Shown here piece by piece: positions 1 through 8,714 of a stretch of 64,000 nt of DNA (position 1 is the stretch's first letter; every line of letters begins with the position of its first letter). The translations under genes were made by a program, and so were the position numbers. Location of the stretch: positions 86,040 to 150,039 of the forward strand of contig JAFYOX010000107.1 of NCBI GenBank assembly GCA_017547755.1. The letters are read 5' to 3'. Source of the stretch: Clostridia bacterium (GTDB taxonomy: Bacteria; Bacillota; Clostridia; Oscillospirales; CAG-272). A model generated the notes under the pieces. That model was given only the letters and a program-made list of their open reading frames with translations, was not told the origin of the DNA and made no database searches.

Positions 1-936
1 GTTCGGCAGATTTTTCAGCAGATATCCCGCGCCGGTATCCGGCGGCGTAAAATCAAAAACTTCGTAATCCGTGTCGCCGAGGACTTCGGTTTCCTGCCAG
101 TTCCGCGGCATGATGCCGCGGCCGGACGCGATATCGAGATGCCGTACAAACGCCGTACTGTCTGTCTTTGCGCCGCGCATGATCCGTTCGCCGATGACAT
201 CGAGAGAGAAGGGAGATCTGGAAACCAGGATCATGCCGGTCTTTTTCGGGATTCCGTGGGAAGGGCCGTTTCCTTCCATGGAGATGACCGCATCGCAGAC
301 AGCGATGAAATCCTTGGTTTGGGTCACATATTCCGCGAGATCGACGAGCATTTCGGAGAAATTTCCGACTTCCGGGAAGTTGGAGTGCATCTGGAATTTT
401 TCAACGCCCGGGATCACGCCGAAGAGATTCTTCACGGCGCAGCTCATTCCGGTCAGGGAATGGGTCTTGAGCCGGCAGAGGTCGAGCACCACGTCCGCCT
501 GCAGGAATGCGTTGATCACGTTCAGCGTTTTCAGCTTTACGCCGGACGTATGGACTTCGGCGAAGCCGAAATCTTCATTCAGAGAGAAGAGCCCGTCTTT
601 TGCCGCCGTTTTCATACCGCAGGTACTGTAAACGACCGAGACATATTTTTCATTGAAAGGACCGCCGGGGCTGTCCGCCAGCGTTACAGAAGATGCGCCG
701 AGTTCCAGCGCGAGCCGAGCCGCCGCTTTTGCGAACGCAGGATGGGTGGTTGCCGCCGCATCGGGATTTTTCGCCATTACGAGATTCGGCTTGAGCAGAA
801 CTTTTTTTCCGTCAAACGTCGTGCGGCCGATTCCGAGCGCGTCAAAGGATTCTTTTAAAATCAGGTAGAGTCTTTCTTCGTTGTAATCCTCGCACCGGCG
901 CACGAACACCGGCGAAGAATTGCTGTAATCCGCCAT
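1..936 (-). CDS. DUF362 domain-containing protein (C-terminus cut by window edge)
   Basis: The frame is open from an ATG at 936 to the window edge, giving 312 codons without a stop, so the C-terminus is missing. The translation begins MADYSNSSPVFVRRCEDY. It carries the DUF362 hallmarks: a VLLKPNL segment near residue 45, LADSPGGPF near residue 97, and the block RLKTHSLTGMSCAVKNLFGV near residues 160-180. DUF362 proteins are often fused to 4Fe-4S ferredoxin domains, but no such domain is visible in the part present. Enzymatic function is not established for the family. The gene has its own sigma-A-like promoter upstream and reads out of the window. Family assignment is firm; function is unknown. 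Confidence 0.85.
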   Translation of the reverse strand, partial: MADYSNSSPVFVRRCEDYNEERLYLILKESFDALGIGRTTFDGKKVLLKPNLVMAKNPDAAATTHPAFAKAAARLALELGASSVTLADSPGGPFNEKYVSVVYSTCGMKTAAKDGLFSLNEDFGFAEVHTSGVKLKTLNVINAFLQADVVLDLCRLKTHSLTGMSCAVKNLFGVIPGVEKFQMHSNFPEVGNFSEMLVDLAEYVTQTKDFIAVCDAVISMEGNGPSHGIPKKTGMILVSRSPFSLDVIGERIMRGAKTDSTAFVRHLDIASGRGIMPRNWQETEVLGDTDYEVFDFTPPDTGAGYLLKNLPN

Positions 937-970
937 AAAAAACCTTTTCGTCAATAAAATTCTGACTTGA

Positions 971-999
971 ATTATACCATATTTTTGTCGTAGAATCAA
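971..999 (-). promoter_or_regulatory. sigma-A-like promoter of the DUF362 gene
   Basis: On the minus strand TTGATT (994-999) and TATAAT (971-976) are separated by 17 bp, about 35 bp upstream of the ATG at 936. The -10 box is perfect. Found by eye. Confidence 0.6.
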
Positions 1000-1061
1000 T
1001 ATAAAAAATACGGATGATGGCTATTTATAGGTTGTTACAAACTTAATGGAGGTGTGATTTT

Positions 1062-1104
1062 TGGAAAAATCACGGAGAATGTTATAAAATAACATTCTCC
1101 GTGA
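1062..1104 (-). terminator. intrinsic terminator of the Mrr/small membrane protein unit
   Basis: A perfect 16-bp inverted repeat (1070-1085 and 1089-1104) with a 3-nt loop is followed on the minus strand by a run of five T. It sits about 40 bp beyond the stop of the small membrane protein gene. The rest of 937-1144 is AT-rich with no convincing gene. Confidence 0.8.
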
Positions 1105-1144
1105 TAATTTTCCAGAACAATATGAATTTATGAGAAGAAAAATA

Positions 1145-1360
1145 TCAATTGAATATGGCACCAATGATTTGGAGGATACTTCCAATGGAGATTAGAACTA
1201 TTCCAATAATAACATTAACTTTTTCTTTTTTTGCCTCATTTCCCTGATCCTTTAGTGATGCCCAAGTTCCTGCTTTTTGAATATCGTTTGTAATAATACT
1301 CCATAAACTAAAGGTTGTACCGATAAAAACAATAATTATACCGAGTATAGTCCACAACAT
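1145..1360 (-). CDS. small two-TM membrane protein, unknown
   Basis: This 71-residue protein has two hydrophobic helices, at about residues 1-23 and 48-70, joined by a short charged loop rich in K and E. Its start codon overlaps the stop of the upstream Mrr-type gene in a TAATG junction, which suggests translational coupling. A strong terminator follows. Base composition is AT-rich like its partner and unlike the surrounding genome, consistent with joint acquisition. I do not recognise the family. A membrane partner for the nuclease is an inference from gene order only. Confidence 0.7.
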   Translation of the reverse strand: MLWTILGIIIVFIGTTFSLWSIITNDIQKAGTWASLKDQGNEAKKEKVNVIIGIVLISIGSILQIIGAIFN

Positions 1361-2031
1361 TAATCGGTATCTCCTATCATCTTCTGCAAAATTGTTTTAT
1401 CCCATAAAAGAATACCGGTCGCTTGTGCTAAGGTTTTTGCTCCTTTTGTAAAGGTGGAGTTGGTCATTACAACTCCAACGTGGCAATTGTAAAAGGTTTT
1501 TCCTGCATTAACTTCTTGAACAGGTGTATTACCTAGTGGCGAAGAGTAGTTTTTACATTGAATGGCATATTTTATGCCATCTTTTGTAGCAAGGATATCA
1601 ACTCCTTGATCGCCAGAGCCTTTGGTAACACTAACTTCTATAAATCCATTCTTCCAGAGGAGATCCGCGCAGAAATATTCAAAAGTATGCCCGTCCATTC
1701 CATCAATTACAGAAAACATATCAGTATAATCTTCATCATAATCATTATACCAAGCATTTTCATTGGCATCATAATTCTTACTATAATTATTTTTATCAAT
1801 ATGGTTTTGATGTACGGAGAGAGCGGTTTGTTGTTTCTTGTTTTTTTTGAAAATTGATACAACCCAACAGATGAGTGCTATAGTTGCAAATATAATAGTG
1901 GGTGGGAGACATTCGGATGGTGGTGAACTATTAGTGATATAAGCTATAAGACCAATTAATGCCATTGTCAAGCAAATAATAGCAATAATGTGACTTTTTC
2001 TGATGTGCTGATTTGAGGTTGCGTTTTTCAA
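1360..2031 (-). CDS. membrane-anchored Mrr-type restriction endonuclease-like protein
   Basis: The 223-residue product has two predicted N-terminal membrane helices (about residues 14-30 and 40-58), then an Asn/Asp/Tyr-rich linker, then an Mrr_cat-like nuclease domain (about 110-220). The PD-(D/E)XK signature is visible as GSGDQGVDILATKDGIKYAI followed by QCKNYSS: D in GVDIL and the Q-x-K pair. Mrr-type proteins cut DNA, often methylated DNA, and TM-anchored versions are widespread. The start is a TTG, with GGAG 11 nt upstream; no ATG lies between it and the preceding in-frame stop. AT-rich composition suggests transfer. The DNA substrate is unknown. Confidence 0.8.
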   Translation of the reverse strand: MKNATSNQHIRKSHIIAIICLTMALIGLIAYITNSSPPSECLPPTIIFATIALICWVVSIFKKNKKQQTALSVHQNHIDKNNYSKNYDANENAWYNDYDEDYTDMFSVIDGMDGHTFEYFCADLLWKNGFIEVSVTKGSGDQGVDILATKDGIKYAIQCKNYSSPLGNTPVQEVNAGKTFYNCHVGVVMTNSTFTKGAKTLAQATGILLWDKTILQKMIGDTD

Positions 2032-2072
2032 AATAAGTGTTACTCCATTTCAGGCATTCAAAATTCAACTGC

Positions 2073-2114
2073 AAAAAGGGATTCGGGGAGGTACTTCTTA
2101 ACAGTACCTCCCCG
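2073..2114 (-). terminator. intrinsic terminator of pckG
   Basis: A 12-bp GC-rich stem (2084-2095 and 2103-2114, 7-nt loop) is followed on the minus strand by CCCTTTTTGC. It lies about 20 bp after the pckG stop and separates pckG from the Mrr gene. Confidence 0.85.
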
Positions 2115-2135
2115 AGAAAGAATATTACATTTTTA

Positions 2136-3914
2136 TTAGCCAAGGCGTGCTTCGAGAGCAGCGAGTTCTTCGTACATTTCTGCAGGAACGCGTTCGCCGA
2201 TCTGAGCGTAGAATGCCTTGATGTTTTCAACGTCTTCCTTCCAGCTTTCAACGTCAACGGAGAGGAGGTCACGGATGGTGTCGATGGTGATGTCGAGACC
2301 TTCGATGTTGATGTCTTCTGCCTTCGGAACGTAACCGATTGCGGTGAGGTCAGCGTCAACAGTGCCTTCGCAGCGAGCGAGGATCCAGAGAAGAACTCTC
2401 ATGTTGTCGCCGAAGCCGGGCCAAATGAAGTTGCCTTCAGCGTCGGTACGGAACCAGTTAACGTGGAAGATCTTGGGAGCGTTGGGGATGTTCTTGCCCA
2501 TGTTGAGCCAGTGAGCGAAGTAGTCACCCATGTCGTAGCCGGTGAACGGACGCATTGCCATCGGGTCACGACGAACTACGCCGACTGCACCTGCAGCTGC
2601 TGCGGTGGTTTCGGAAGCCATGATGGAGCCAACGAAGGTACCATGCTGCCAGGAAGTGGACTGGTATACCAGCGGAGCGGTCTTAGCACGGCGGCCGCCG
2701 AATACGATCGCGGAGATCGGAACGCCTGCCGGATTGTTGAATTCCTTGGAGAGGCACGGGCAGTTGATAGCCTTTGCAGTGAATCTGGAGTTCGGGTGAG
2801 CACCTGCGGTCTGAACCTTGTTTGCCTTGTCGTAGGTTCTGTAATCCCAGTCTTCGTTTCTCCAGTTCTTTGCGTTTGCCGGAGGATTGTTGTCGAGACC
2901 TTCCCACCAAACGGTGTTTTCGTCGAGGTTGTGGCATACGTTGGTGAAGATGGTATCCTTGAGGCAGGTGTAGAGAGCGTTCGGGTTGGACTTTTCGTTG
3001 GTACCGGGAGCAACGCCGAAGAAGCCGTTTTCGGGGTTTACTGCCCAGAGACGACCGTCAGCACCGACGCGGAGCCATGCGATGTCGTCACCTACGCACC
3101 ATACCTTGTAGCCTTCCTTCTTGAGGACTTCCGGCGGAATGAGCATAGCGAGGTTGGTCTTACCGCAAGCGGACGGGAATGCAGCGGAGATGTACTTAAC
3201 TTCGCCGTTCGGGTATTCTACACCGAGGATGAGCATGTGTTCAGCCATCCAGCCTTCCTTACGGCCGAGGTAGGAAGCGATACGGAGAGCGAAGCACTTC
3301 TTGCCGAGAAGAACGTTTCCGCCGTAACCGGAGTTAACGGACCAGATGGTGTTGTCTTCCGGGAAGTGGCAGATGTAACGGTTTTCTTCGTCGAGGTCTG
3401 CCTTTGCATGGAGACCCTTGATGTAGTCGTCGCTGTCGCCGAGAGCTTCGAGGACGTTGGTGCCTACGCGGGTCATGATGAGCATGTTGAGAACAACGTA
3501 GATGGAGTCGGTAAGTTCGATACCGTACTTAGCGAAGTCGGAACCAACGATACCCATGGAGTAGGGGATAACGTACATGGTTCTGCCCTTCATGGAGCCC
3601 TTGTAGAGCTTGCCGAGCTTTTCATAGCATTCAGCGGGATCCATCCAGTTGTTGATGGTGCCTGCGTCTTCCTTCTTGGAAGTGCAGATGAAGGTTCTGT
3701 GTTCAACGCGTGCTACGTCGTTGATAGCGGTGTGGTGAAGATAGCATCCGGGGAGCTTTTCTTCGTTGAGCTTTATCATTTCGCCGGTGGAGCAAGCTTC
3801 TGCGCGGAGTGCTTCTGCCTGTTCTTCGGTACCGTCGATCCATACGATCTTATCAGGGCAAGTCAGGGCTGCCATTTCCTCTACCCAAGAGAGGACATGC
3901 TTGTTAGTAACCAT
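2136..3914 (-). CDS. pckG: phosphoenolpyruvate carboxykinase (GTP)
   Basis: The 592-residue product interconverts oxaloacetate plus GTP with PEP, CO2 and GDP in the cytosol. In anaerobic gut clostridia it often runs in the PEP-carboxylating direction. The kinase-1a P-loop of GTP-type PEPCK is at residues 247-254 (PSACGKT), with the metal-binding GDDIAW at about 275-280. Length matches the GTP family (about 590-620) rather than the ATP family (about 530). The gene is monocistronic: its own promoter at 3996-4024 and a terminator right after the stop. ATG at 3914 follows an AAGGAGA-type ribosome site. Codon use is typical of a highly expressed gene. Confidence 0.95.
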   Translation of the reverse strand: MVTNKHVLSWVEEMAALTCPDKIVWIDGTEEQAEALRAEACSTGEMIKLNEEKLPGCYLHHTAINDVARVEHRTFICTSKKEDAGTINNWMDPAECYEKLGKLYKGSMKGRTMYVIPYSMGIVGSDFAKYGIELTDSIYVVLNMLIMTRVGTNVLEALGDSDDYIKGLHAKADLDEENRYICHFPEDNTIWSVNSGYGGNVLLGKKCFALRIASYLGRKEGWMAEHMLILGVEYPNGEVKYISAAFPSACGKTNLAMLIPPEVLKKEGYKVWCVGDDIAWLRVGADGRLWAVNPENGFFGVAPGTNEKSNPNALYTCLKDTIFTNVCHNLDENTVWWEGLDNNPPANAKNWRNEDWDYRTYDKANKVQTAGAHPNSRFTAKAINCPCLSKEFNNPAGVPISAIVFGGRRAKTAPLVYQSTSWQHGTFVGSIMASETTAAAAGAVGVVRRDPMAMRPFTGYDMGDYFAHWLNMGKNIPNAPKIFHVNWFRTDAEGNFIWPGFGDNMRVLLWILARCEGTVDADLTAIGYVPKAEDINIEGLDITIDTIRDLLSVDVESWKEDVENIKAFYAQIGERVPAEMYEELAALEARLG

Positions 3915-3995
3915 GTTAGTGATCTCCTTGATAATGATAATTTTTTTAAATGGGACAATATTCGGACATAGAATTCCAAATTCCCGCTATGATAC

Positions 3996-4024
3996 ATTAT
4001 ACACTATCGAAACGATTTTTTCAA
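3996..4024 (-). promoter_or_regulatory. sigma-A-like promoter of pckG
   Basis: On the minus strand TTGAAA (4019-4024), a 17-bp spacer and TATAAT (3996-4001) lie about 80 bp upstream of the pckG ATG. The 338-bp pckG-lexA gap (3915-4252) contains only this promoter and the divergent lexA promoter with its LexA box. Confidence 0.7.
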
Positions 4025-4154
4025 TCACTAAACGGATTTTTTTTTGATTTTTACATTTTCTTCACAAACCCACCGGAATGCTATGTCGAACTCCATGTAT
4101 CGATATACGCGTATCGAATGGGATCGGATGCGGCAAAAAAAGAACGGAAAATCA

Positions 4155-4168
4155 CGAACAAGTGTTTA
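4155..4168 (+). promoter_or_regulatory. LexA (SOS) box in the lexA promoter
   Basis: CGAACAAGTGTTTA matches 13 of 14 positions of the Gram-positive LexA/DinR consensus CGAACRNRYGTTYG. It overlaps the -35 hexamer of the lexA promoter, the arrangement expected for autorepression. Confidence 0.8.
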
Positions 4169-4193
4169 CAGGAGGAAAAACTTATGATATAAT
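4165..4193 (+). promoter_or_regulatory. lexA promoter
   Basis: TTTACA (4165-4170), a 17-bp spacer and TATAAT (4188-4193). The predicted start of transcription is near 4200, leaving a leader of about 50 nt before the ATG at 4253. Confidence 0.75.
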
Positions 4194-4252
4194 GAAACCG
4201 CGGCAGATTTCCGGAGCGGATTCTGTACAACTATACCAAAACGGGGGATGGA

Positions 4253-4873
4253 ATGAACAAACTGGAACCGAAAGAACAGCTTGTGTTCGACTATATCAAA
4301 GAAAATATCAGAACCAGAGGTTATTCCCCCTCGATCCGGGATATCTGTTCGGCACTGAACATCAGGAGCACCTCGACGGTCCATACCTGTCTCGAACGTC
4401 TGGAACAGAAGGGCTATATCCAGAAGGAAGGCGGCAAGAGCCGTACCGTGCGCATCGAAGGGATCGGAACCCCCGAATCCGCGGAAGTGCCCGACGGGCT
4501 GTGCATCCCGATCATCGGAAAAGTGACCGCCGGGGAACCGATCCTTGCTGTGGAAAACTACGAAGGGTATATCCATTATCCGGCAGGACTCCGGGCGCTT
4601 CCGGAAAACGATATGTTCGCGCTCCGCGTATCGGGAACGAGCATGATCGAAGCGGGCATCCTCGACGGCGATATTGTGATCGTGGAAAAAACACCGTTTG
4701 CGGAAAACGGCGACATCGTGGTCGCACTGATTGACGACGAAGCGACCGTGAAGACCTTCTATAAAGAAAACGGACACTTCCGTCTCCAGCCCGAAAACCG
4801 CGCGATGCTCCCGATCATCGTCAACAGCCTGATGATCCTCGGAAAGGTGATCACGAGCATACGGTATTATTAA
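4253..4873 (+). CDS. lexA: LexA repressor
   Basis: The 206-residue SOS repressor binds CGAAC-N4-GTTYG boxes and self-cleaves when stimulated by RecA-ssDNA. An N-terminal winged helix (residues 1-68, with SPSIRDICSAL as the recognition region) is followed by an S24 protease domain. The cleavage bond is Ala93-Gly94 (KVTAGEP) and the catalytic dyad is Ser130 (SGTSM) and Lys167 (ATVKTF). The Ser-Lys spacing of 37 equals that of E. coli LexA. The gene carries its own LexA box and promoter. It is followed 84 bp later by a VOC gene that may have a separate start. Confidence 0.96.
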   Translation: MNKLEPKEQLVFDYIKENIRTRGYSPSIRDICSALNIRSTSTVHTCLERLEQKGYIQKEGGKSRTVRIEGIGTPESAEVPDGLCIPIIGKVTAGEPILAVENYEGYIHYPAGLRALPENDMFALRVSGTSMIEAGILDGDIVIVEKTPFAENGDIVVALIDDEATVKTFYKENGHFRLQPENRAMLPIIVNSLMILGKVITSIRYY

Positions 4874-4957
4874 AAAAAGGAAATCAAATAACCGTGGAAG
4901 AAGCTTCTGCAAAAAGTTTTCCGCGGAAAAATACACTTATATATAAGGAGAAAACTC

Positions 4958-5365
4958 ATGGCAAACGAAATCATCAAGGGAATGGGATTCCATCACATCG
5001 CAGTGAAGGCAGTGGACTTTGACGCGTCTCTCAAGTTCTACGAAGCACTCGGCATGAAGTTCTACACCCAGTGGGGTGAAGGCGACGGCAGAATCGCAAT
5101 GCTCGACCTTGGCGACGGCGGCATTCTCGAACTGTTCGCAGGCGGCGCAGAAGGCGCAAACACCAACTACATCCACTTCGCAATGAAGGTTGATGACGTT
5201 GACGCGGCATACGCGACCGCACTCGCAGCAGGCGCAAAGCCGAAGTCCGAACCGAAGGTCGTTCCGCTCGCATCCGCTCCCGTAAAGCTCACCCTCAACT
5301 GCGGCTTCGTATACGGTCCGTCCGGCGAAGAACTCGAATTCTTCCGCATCGTAGCAGCTGAATAA
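4958..5365 (+). CDS. VOC (glyoxalase/bleomycin-resistance fold) family protein
   Basis: The 135-residue protein has paired beta-alpha-beta-beta-beta modules. Seen features are the N-terminal FHHIAVKAVD motif with its metal-type His, a mid-protein Glu in ILELFAGG, a second-module His in YIHFAMKVDD, and a C-terminal Glu in EELEFFR. VOC proteins include glyoxalase I, fosfomycin/bleomycin resistance proteins and dioxygenases; the substrate cannot be read from sequence. A good ribosome site (AAGGAG) precedes the ATG, and a terminator follows the stop. The upstream AT-rich motif around 4928-4946 resembles one before glgC. Family is secure, role is not. Confidence 0.85.
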   Translation: MANEIIKGMGFHHIAVKAVDFDASLKFYEALGMKFYTQWGEGDGRIAMLDLGDGGILELFAGGAEGANTNYIHFAMKVDDVDAAYATALAAGAKPKSEPKVVPLASAPVKLTLNCGFVYGPSGEELEFFRIVAAE

Positions 5366-5379
5366 GGAAACAAAATAAT

Positions 5380-5420
5380 CGGCTCCGGCTTGTTCCGCAA
5401 GTCGGAGCCGAGCCCCTTTT
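5380..5420 (+). terminator. hairpin terminator after the VOC gene, with repeat-type tail
   Basis: A 13-bp stem (5380-5392 and 5398-5410, one G-U pair) is followed by GAGCCCCTTTTCAAAAACTTT. The CCCC-TTTTCAAAAACTTT tail is shared with the dispersed hairpin family of this window. Confidence 0.75.
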
Positions 5421-5466
5421 CAAAAACTTTCAAACTTTAAAAAGATAAATCAGGAGAAACAGCATC

Positions 5467-5760
5467 ATGATCGCTACCATCGTCTATGTTGACGTGCTTC
5501 CGGAATTTGTGGAAGCATTCGAAGAAATCACCCGTTACAATCACGAAAATTCCCGCAAGGAACCCGGCAACGTCCGTTTTGACGTGCTCCATGCGAACAA
5601 CGATCCGACCAAGTTCATCCTTTACGAAGTATTCGCGGACAAGGAAGCCGCTGCTGCGCACAAGGCAACCGAACACTACAACAAGTGGCGTGAAACCGTA
5701 GCTCCCATGATGGCAAATCCCCGTCAGAGCTGCCCGACCACTCCTCTCTGCTTTGACTGA
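5467..5760 (+). CDS. antibiotic biosynthesis monooxygenase (ABM) fold protein
   Basis: The 97-residue protein is a single dimeric alpha-beta barrel domain. Visible are the N-terminal strand IATIVYVDVLPEF, the helix with FEEITRYNHENSRKEPGNVRFDVL, the FILYEVFADKEAAAAHKATEHY block typical of YgiN/LsrG-like proteins, and a final RETVAPMMANPR. Family members act as quinol oxygenases, the AI-2 processing enzyme LsrG, or small-molecule isomerases. No lsr genes are nearby, so I do not assign LsrG. The ribosome site is AGGAG. Its stop overlaps the start of the following glycosylase gene by 8 bp. Confidence 0.85.
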   Translation: MIATIVYVDVLPEFVEAFEEITRYNHENSRKEPGNVRFDVLHANNDPTKFILYEVFADKEAAAAHKATEHYNKWRETVAPMMANPRQSCPTTPLCFD

Positions 5761-6463
5761 TTGCCGCTCACACGCTCTTCCGCGGGAATTCTACCGGACC
5801 GATGCACTTGTGCTTTCGGAGGCCCTCATCGGAAAAACGCTGGTTCACCGGGTGAACGGCGTGGAACTGGCGGGGATCATCACCGAAACGGAAGCCTATA
5901 TGGGTGAGATCGACCGTGCGTCCCATGCGTACGGCGGACGACGTACCGCGCGGACGGAAACGCTGTTTCTGGAAGGCGGTCACGCGTATGTTTACCTGAT
6001 CTACGGGATCTATTCCTGCATGAATATCACCGCGAATGAAGACGGTGTCCCGCAGGGAACGCTCATCCGCGCGGTCTGTCCGATCGCGGGGCAGGAAGAA
6101 ATGTACCGGTCGTATCTCGAAAAAGGACGCCGGAGGAAAACACCGCCGAAAGCCTTTGAGGATCTTTCGCCGAAGGAACTGTACGCTCTGACCAACGGTC
6201 CCGGCAAACTGTGCGTGGCAATGTCCATCGACCGTTCTCTCGACCGTCGGAATATGGTTCTTGTAAATTCAGGCAATGAAAAAATTGCGGAAAGCGATTT
6301 TTTTGTGCGGGATGACGGATATCGGGCAGTTGAGATCGTCCGTGCACCGCGCATCGGCATCGATTACGCCGGAGAAGCCGCGGAATATCCGTGGAGATTC
6401 ACCGCAAAAGAGAAAAACGGCGTGCCGATGCTTGAAAAAGACGGATGTTCCGTTATTTTCTGA
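5753..6463 (+). CDS. DNA-3-methyladenine glycosylase (AAG/MPG family)
   Basis: The 236-residue base-excision-repair enzyme removes alkylated purines such as 3-methyladenine. Diagnostic AAG-family segments are ETEAYMGEIDRASHAYGGRRTART (with the catalytic Glu in TEAY), HAYVYLIYGIYSCMNI, PQGTLIRA and LTNGPGKLC. Length is normal for bacterial MPG (about 190-240). The start appears to be a TTG that overlaps the stop of the ABM gene; no purine-rich ribosome site is visible, so translation is probably coupled. The only in-frame ATG near the start (5899) would delete conserved residues. A bidirectional terminator follows. Confidence 0.92.
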   Translation: MTDCRSHALPREFYRTDALVLSEALIGKTLVHRVNGVELAGIITETEAYMGEIDRASHAYGGRRTARTETLFLEGGHAYVYLIYGIYSCMNITANEDGVPQGTLIRAVCPIAGQEEMYRSYLEKGRRRKTPPKAFEDLSPKELYALTNGPGKLCVAMSIDRSLDRRNMVLVNSGNEKIAESDFFVRDDGYRAVEIVRAPRIGIDYAGEAAEYPWRFTAKEKNGVPMLEKDGCSVIF

Positions 6464-6474
6464 ATACAATCTGC

Positions 6475-6515
6475 AAAAAAGTTCTGACGGTTCACGGATC
6501 GTGCAGAACTTTTTT
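6475..6515 (+). terminator. intrinsic terminator after the glycosylase gene
   Basis: AAAAAAGTTCTG (6475-6486) pairs with CAGAACTTTTTT (6504-6515). The A/T-flanked arms make it bidirectional in form. Confidence 0.8.
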
Positions 6516-6619
6516 GTACTTATTTCGATATTTTTGACGAAAAAATAGCGATTATTGTGAATTATAGCAAAAACTCTTCAATTGGAATTTATTTTTATAT
6601 ATGAATACATCAAAAGGAC

Positions 6620-6648
6620 TTGCAAAATCCTTCCAGTTAGGGTATAAT
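6620..6648 (+). promoter_or_regulatory. promoter of the glycogen cluster (glgB)
   Basis: TTGCAA (6620-6625), a 17-bp spacer and TATAAT (6643-6648). Transcription would begin near 6655, so the mRNA leader before glgB is very short. Confidence 0.7.
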
Positions 6649-6662
6649 AAATAGCGGAAAGG

Positions 6663-8714
6663 ATGGATTGTATAAAAATGAATGAACTCGAAAACCTGAA
6701 CGACCGTGAATCCGCGGAGGAAACCGTCACAGTCCCCGAACGCCCCATCGGAGCGGGACTGCCGGAAACCGACGTACTTCCGGCGTATCTTTTCCATCAG
6801 GGAACCAATTTCAAAGCTTACGAATATCTCGGGGCGCACTGTGAAAAGACCGGAAGCGGCTACGTCTATACGTTCCGCGTCTGGGCTCCCAATGCCGCCT
6901 TCATTACACTCAACGCCGATTTTACCGACTGGAACAACGGTCTTCCGTTCCGCCGCATCAGCAGAAACGGGATCTGGGAAGCGGTCGTTGAATCTGCCGG
7001 ATCGCTGGACGGACAGTTCTATAAATTTGCTGTCACCGGACAGAACGGCGTGACCTGGCTCAAAGCGGACCCGTACGCATTTGCGTCCGAAACGCTGATC
7101 GATACCGCGTCCATTCTCCGCGACGATCTGACGCATGTCTGGAACGATGCGGACTGGATGAAGAAGCGCAGCGCGACGGTCTGCCCCAAGCAGCGCGGCT
7201 TCAAGCCGAAGGTCAATCATTTCTACAGCGCACCGCTGAACATTTATGAAGTTCACCTCGGATCCTGGCGTACCCTTGACGGAAAATGCACTGCGGACGG
7301 GGAACATTATCTGAACTACCGCGACATTGCCGACAAACTCGCGCCGTATGTATCCGATATGGGATATACGCACATCGAACTCCTGCCCGTCATGGAGCAT
7401 CCGTTTGACGGATCGTGGGGGTATCAGATCTGCGGCTACTATGCGCCGACCTCGCGCTACGGTACGCCGGAAGATTTCAAGTATTTTGTCGAAAAAATGC
7501 ACGAAGCGGGCATCGGCGTCATTCTTGACTGGGTGCCGGCACATTTTCCGAAGGACCGTCACGGTCTGTACGAATTCGACGGACAGCCGCTGTACGAATA
7601 TCAGGGCATGAACCGCATGGAACATGAAGGATGGGGGACCCGCTGTTTCGACATCGGACGTCCGGAAGTCCAGTCGTTCCTCATTTCCAACGCACTGTTC
7701 TGGCTGAGAGAATATCACGCCGACGGTCTCCGCATTGACGCGGCTGCGGCAATGCTCTATCTCGATTTCGACCGGAAGCCGGGCGAATGGAGCCCGAATG
7801 CCGACGGAAACAATCACAATCCCGAAGCGGTCGATTTCTTCCGGAAACTCAATACCGCCGTTGCCGCGGAATTCCCCGACGCACTGATGATCGCCGAAGA
7901 ATCCGCCGACTGGCCGATGCTCACCAAGCCGGTCAGCGAAGGAGGTCTCGGATTCAGCTTCAAGTGGAACATGGGCTTCTCGAACGATCTGTTTGAATAT
8001 GTCCGGACCGATCCGCTGGCGAGACAGTATATCCATGACAAGCTGACGTTCCCGCTGTCATATGCGTTCCGTGAAAATTATATCCTGCCGGTTTCGCACG
8101 ACGAAGTCGTTCACGGGAAAAAATCGCTTGTGGACAAGATGTTCGGCGAGTACGACAACAAATTTGCCGGAATGCGCACGTTCCTTCTGTATATGATGAC
8201 CCTGCCGGGCAAGAAACTGACGTTCATGGGCACCGAATTCGCGCAGTTCCGCGAATGGGACTACGAAAACGAACTGGAATGGTTCATGATCCAGTACCCG
8301 CGTCATACCGAAATGCAGCGGTTCGTACGGGAGCTGAACCGGTTCTATCTGGCAACGCCCGAACTCTGGGAGATCGACGATACCTGGGACGGTTTCGAAT
8401 GGATCGAGCCGGATATGGCGGATCTGAATGTGATCTCCTACCGCAGAAAGGACAAAAAGGGACATGAGATCATCGTGGTCCTGAACTTTGCTCCGGTCGT
8501 CCGTGAAAACTTCAAGGTACGCGTTCCGAAAATGGGACGGTACGAAGAGATCATGACGACGGACAAATACGAATTCGGCGGAAAGAACCGTCTGAATGAA
8601 GAAGCGGTCCGTACCCGTGCGGTGCTCGGCGCAGACGGAAAACGGGAAAATGAAATCGAAATCACGCTTCCCGCACTCGGCGGCGTGATCTTCCGCAAGC
8701 AGACGAATTCGTAA
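6663..8714 (+). CDS. glgB: 1,4-alpha-glucan branching enzyme
   Basis: GlgB (683 aa) cuts alpha-1,4-glucan and rejoins it as alpha-1,6 branches. Domains: an N-terminal CBM48-like domain (about 65-150), a GH13_9 catalytic barrel (about 195-560) and a C-terminal beta domain. Catalytic residues visible are nucleophile Asp359 (DGLRIDA), acid/base Glu412 (IAEES) and the transition-state Asp in [12 protein letters not shown] 6663 or ATG 6678 could be the start. GGAAAGGA at 6655-6662 directly abuts the first, and the predicted transcript starts about there, so 6678 (MNELENL) is also plausible. It is the first gene of the glycogen cluster. Confidence 0.95.
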   Translation: MDCIKMNELENLNDRESAEETVTVPERPIGAGLPETDVLPAYLFHQGTNFKAYEYLGAHCEKTGSGYVYTFRVWAPNAAFITLNADFTDWNNGLPFRRISRNGIWEAVVESAGSLDGQFYKFAVTGQNGVTWLKADPYAFASETLIDTASILRDDLTHVWNDADWMKKRSATVCPKQRGFKPKVNHFYSAPLNIYEVHLGSWRTLDGKCTADGEHYLNYRDIADKLAPYVSDMGYTHIELLPVMEHPFDGSWGYQICGYYAPTSRYGTPEDFKYFVEKMHEAGIGVILDWVPAHFPKDRHGLYEFDGQPLYEYQGMNRMEHEGWGTRCFDIGRPEVQSFLISNALFWLREYHADGLRIDAAAAMLYLDFDRKPGEWSPNADGNNHNPEAVDFFRKLNTAVAAEFPDALMIAEESADWPMLTKPVSEGGLGFSFKWNMGFSNDLFEYVRTDPLARQYIHDKLTFPLSYAFRENYILPVSHDEVVHGKKSLVDKMFGEYDNKFAGMRTFLLYMMTLPGKKLTFMGTEFAQFREWDYENELEWFMIQYPRHTEMQRFVRELNRFYLATPELWEIDDTWDGFEWIEPDMADLNVISYRRKDKKGHEIIVVLNFAPVVRENFKVRVPKMGRYEEIMTTDKYEFGGKNRLNEEAVRTRAVLGADGKRENEIEITLPALGGVIFRKQTNS

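Noticed and set aside
139..858. Plus-strand open frames near the left edge
   Set aside because: They lie opposite the DUF362 frame, which has conserved motifs, its own promoter and no stop to the window edge.
1058..2035. Prophage or IS element
   Set aside because: No integrase, transposase, terminal repeats or target duplication is visible around the AT-rich genes.
2037..3971. Long open frame of 644 codons on the plus strand opposite pckG
   Set aside because: It is an antisense shadow caused by strong codon bias in pckG; no ribosome site, no recognisable domain, and pckG is clear on the other strand.
5467..5760. AI-2 processing enzyme LsrG
   Set aside because: Only the general ABM fold is visible, with no lsr transporter or kinase genes in the window.
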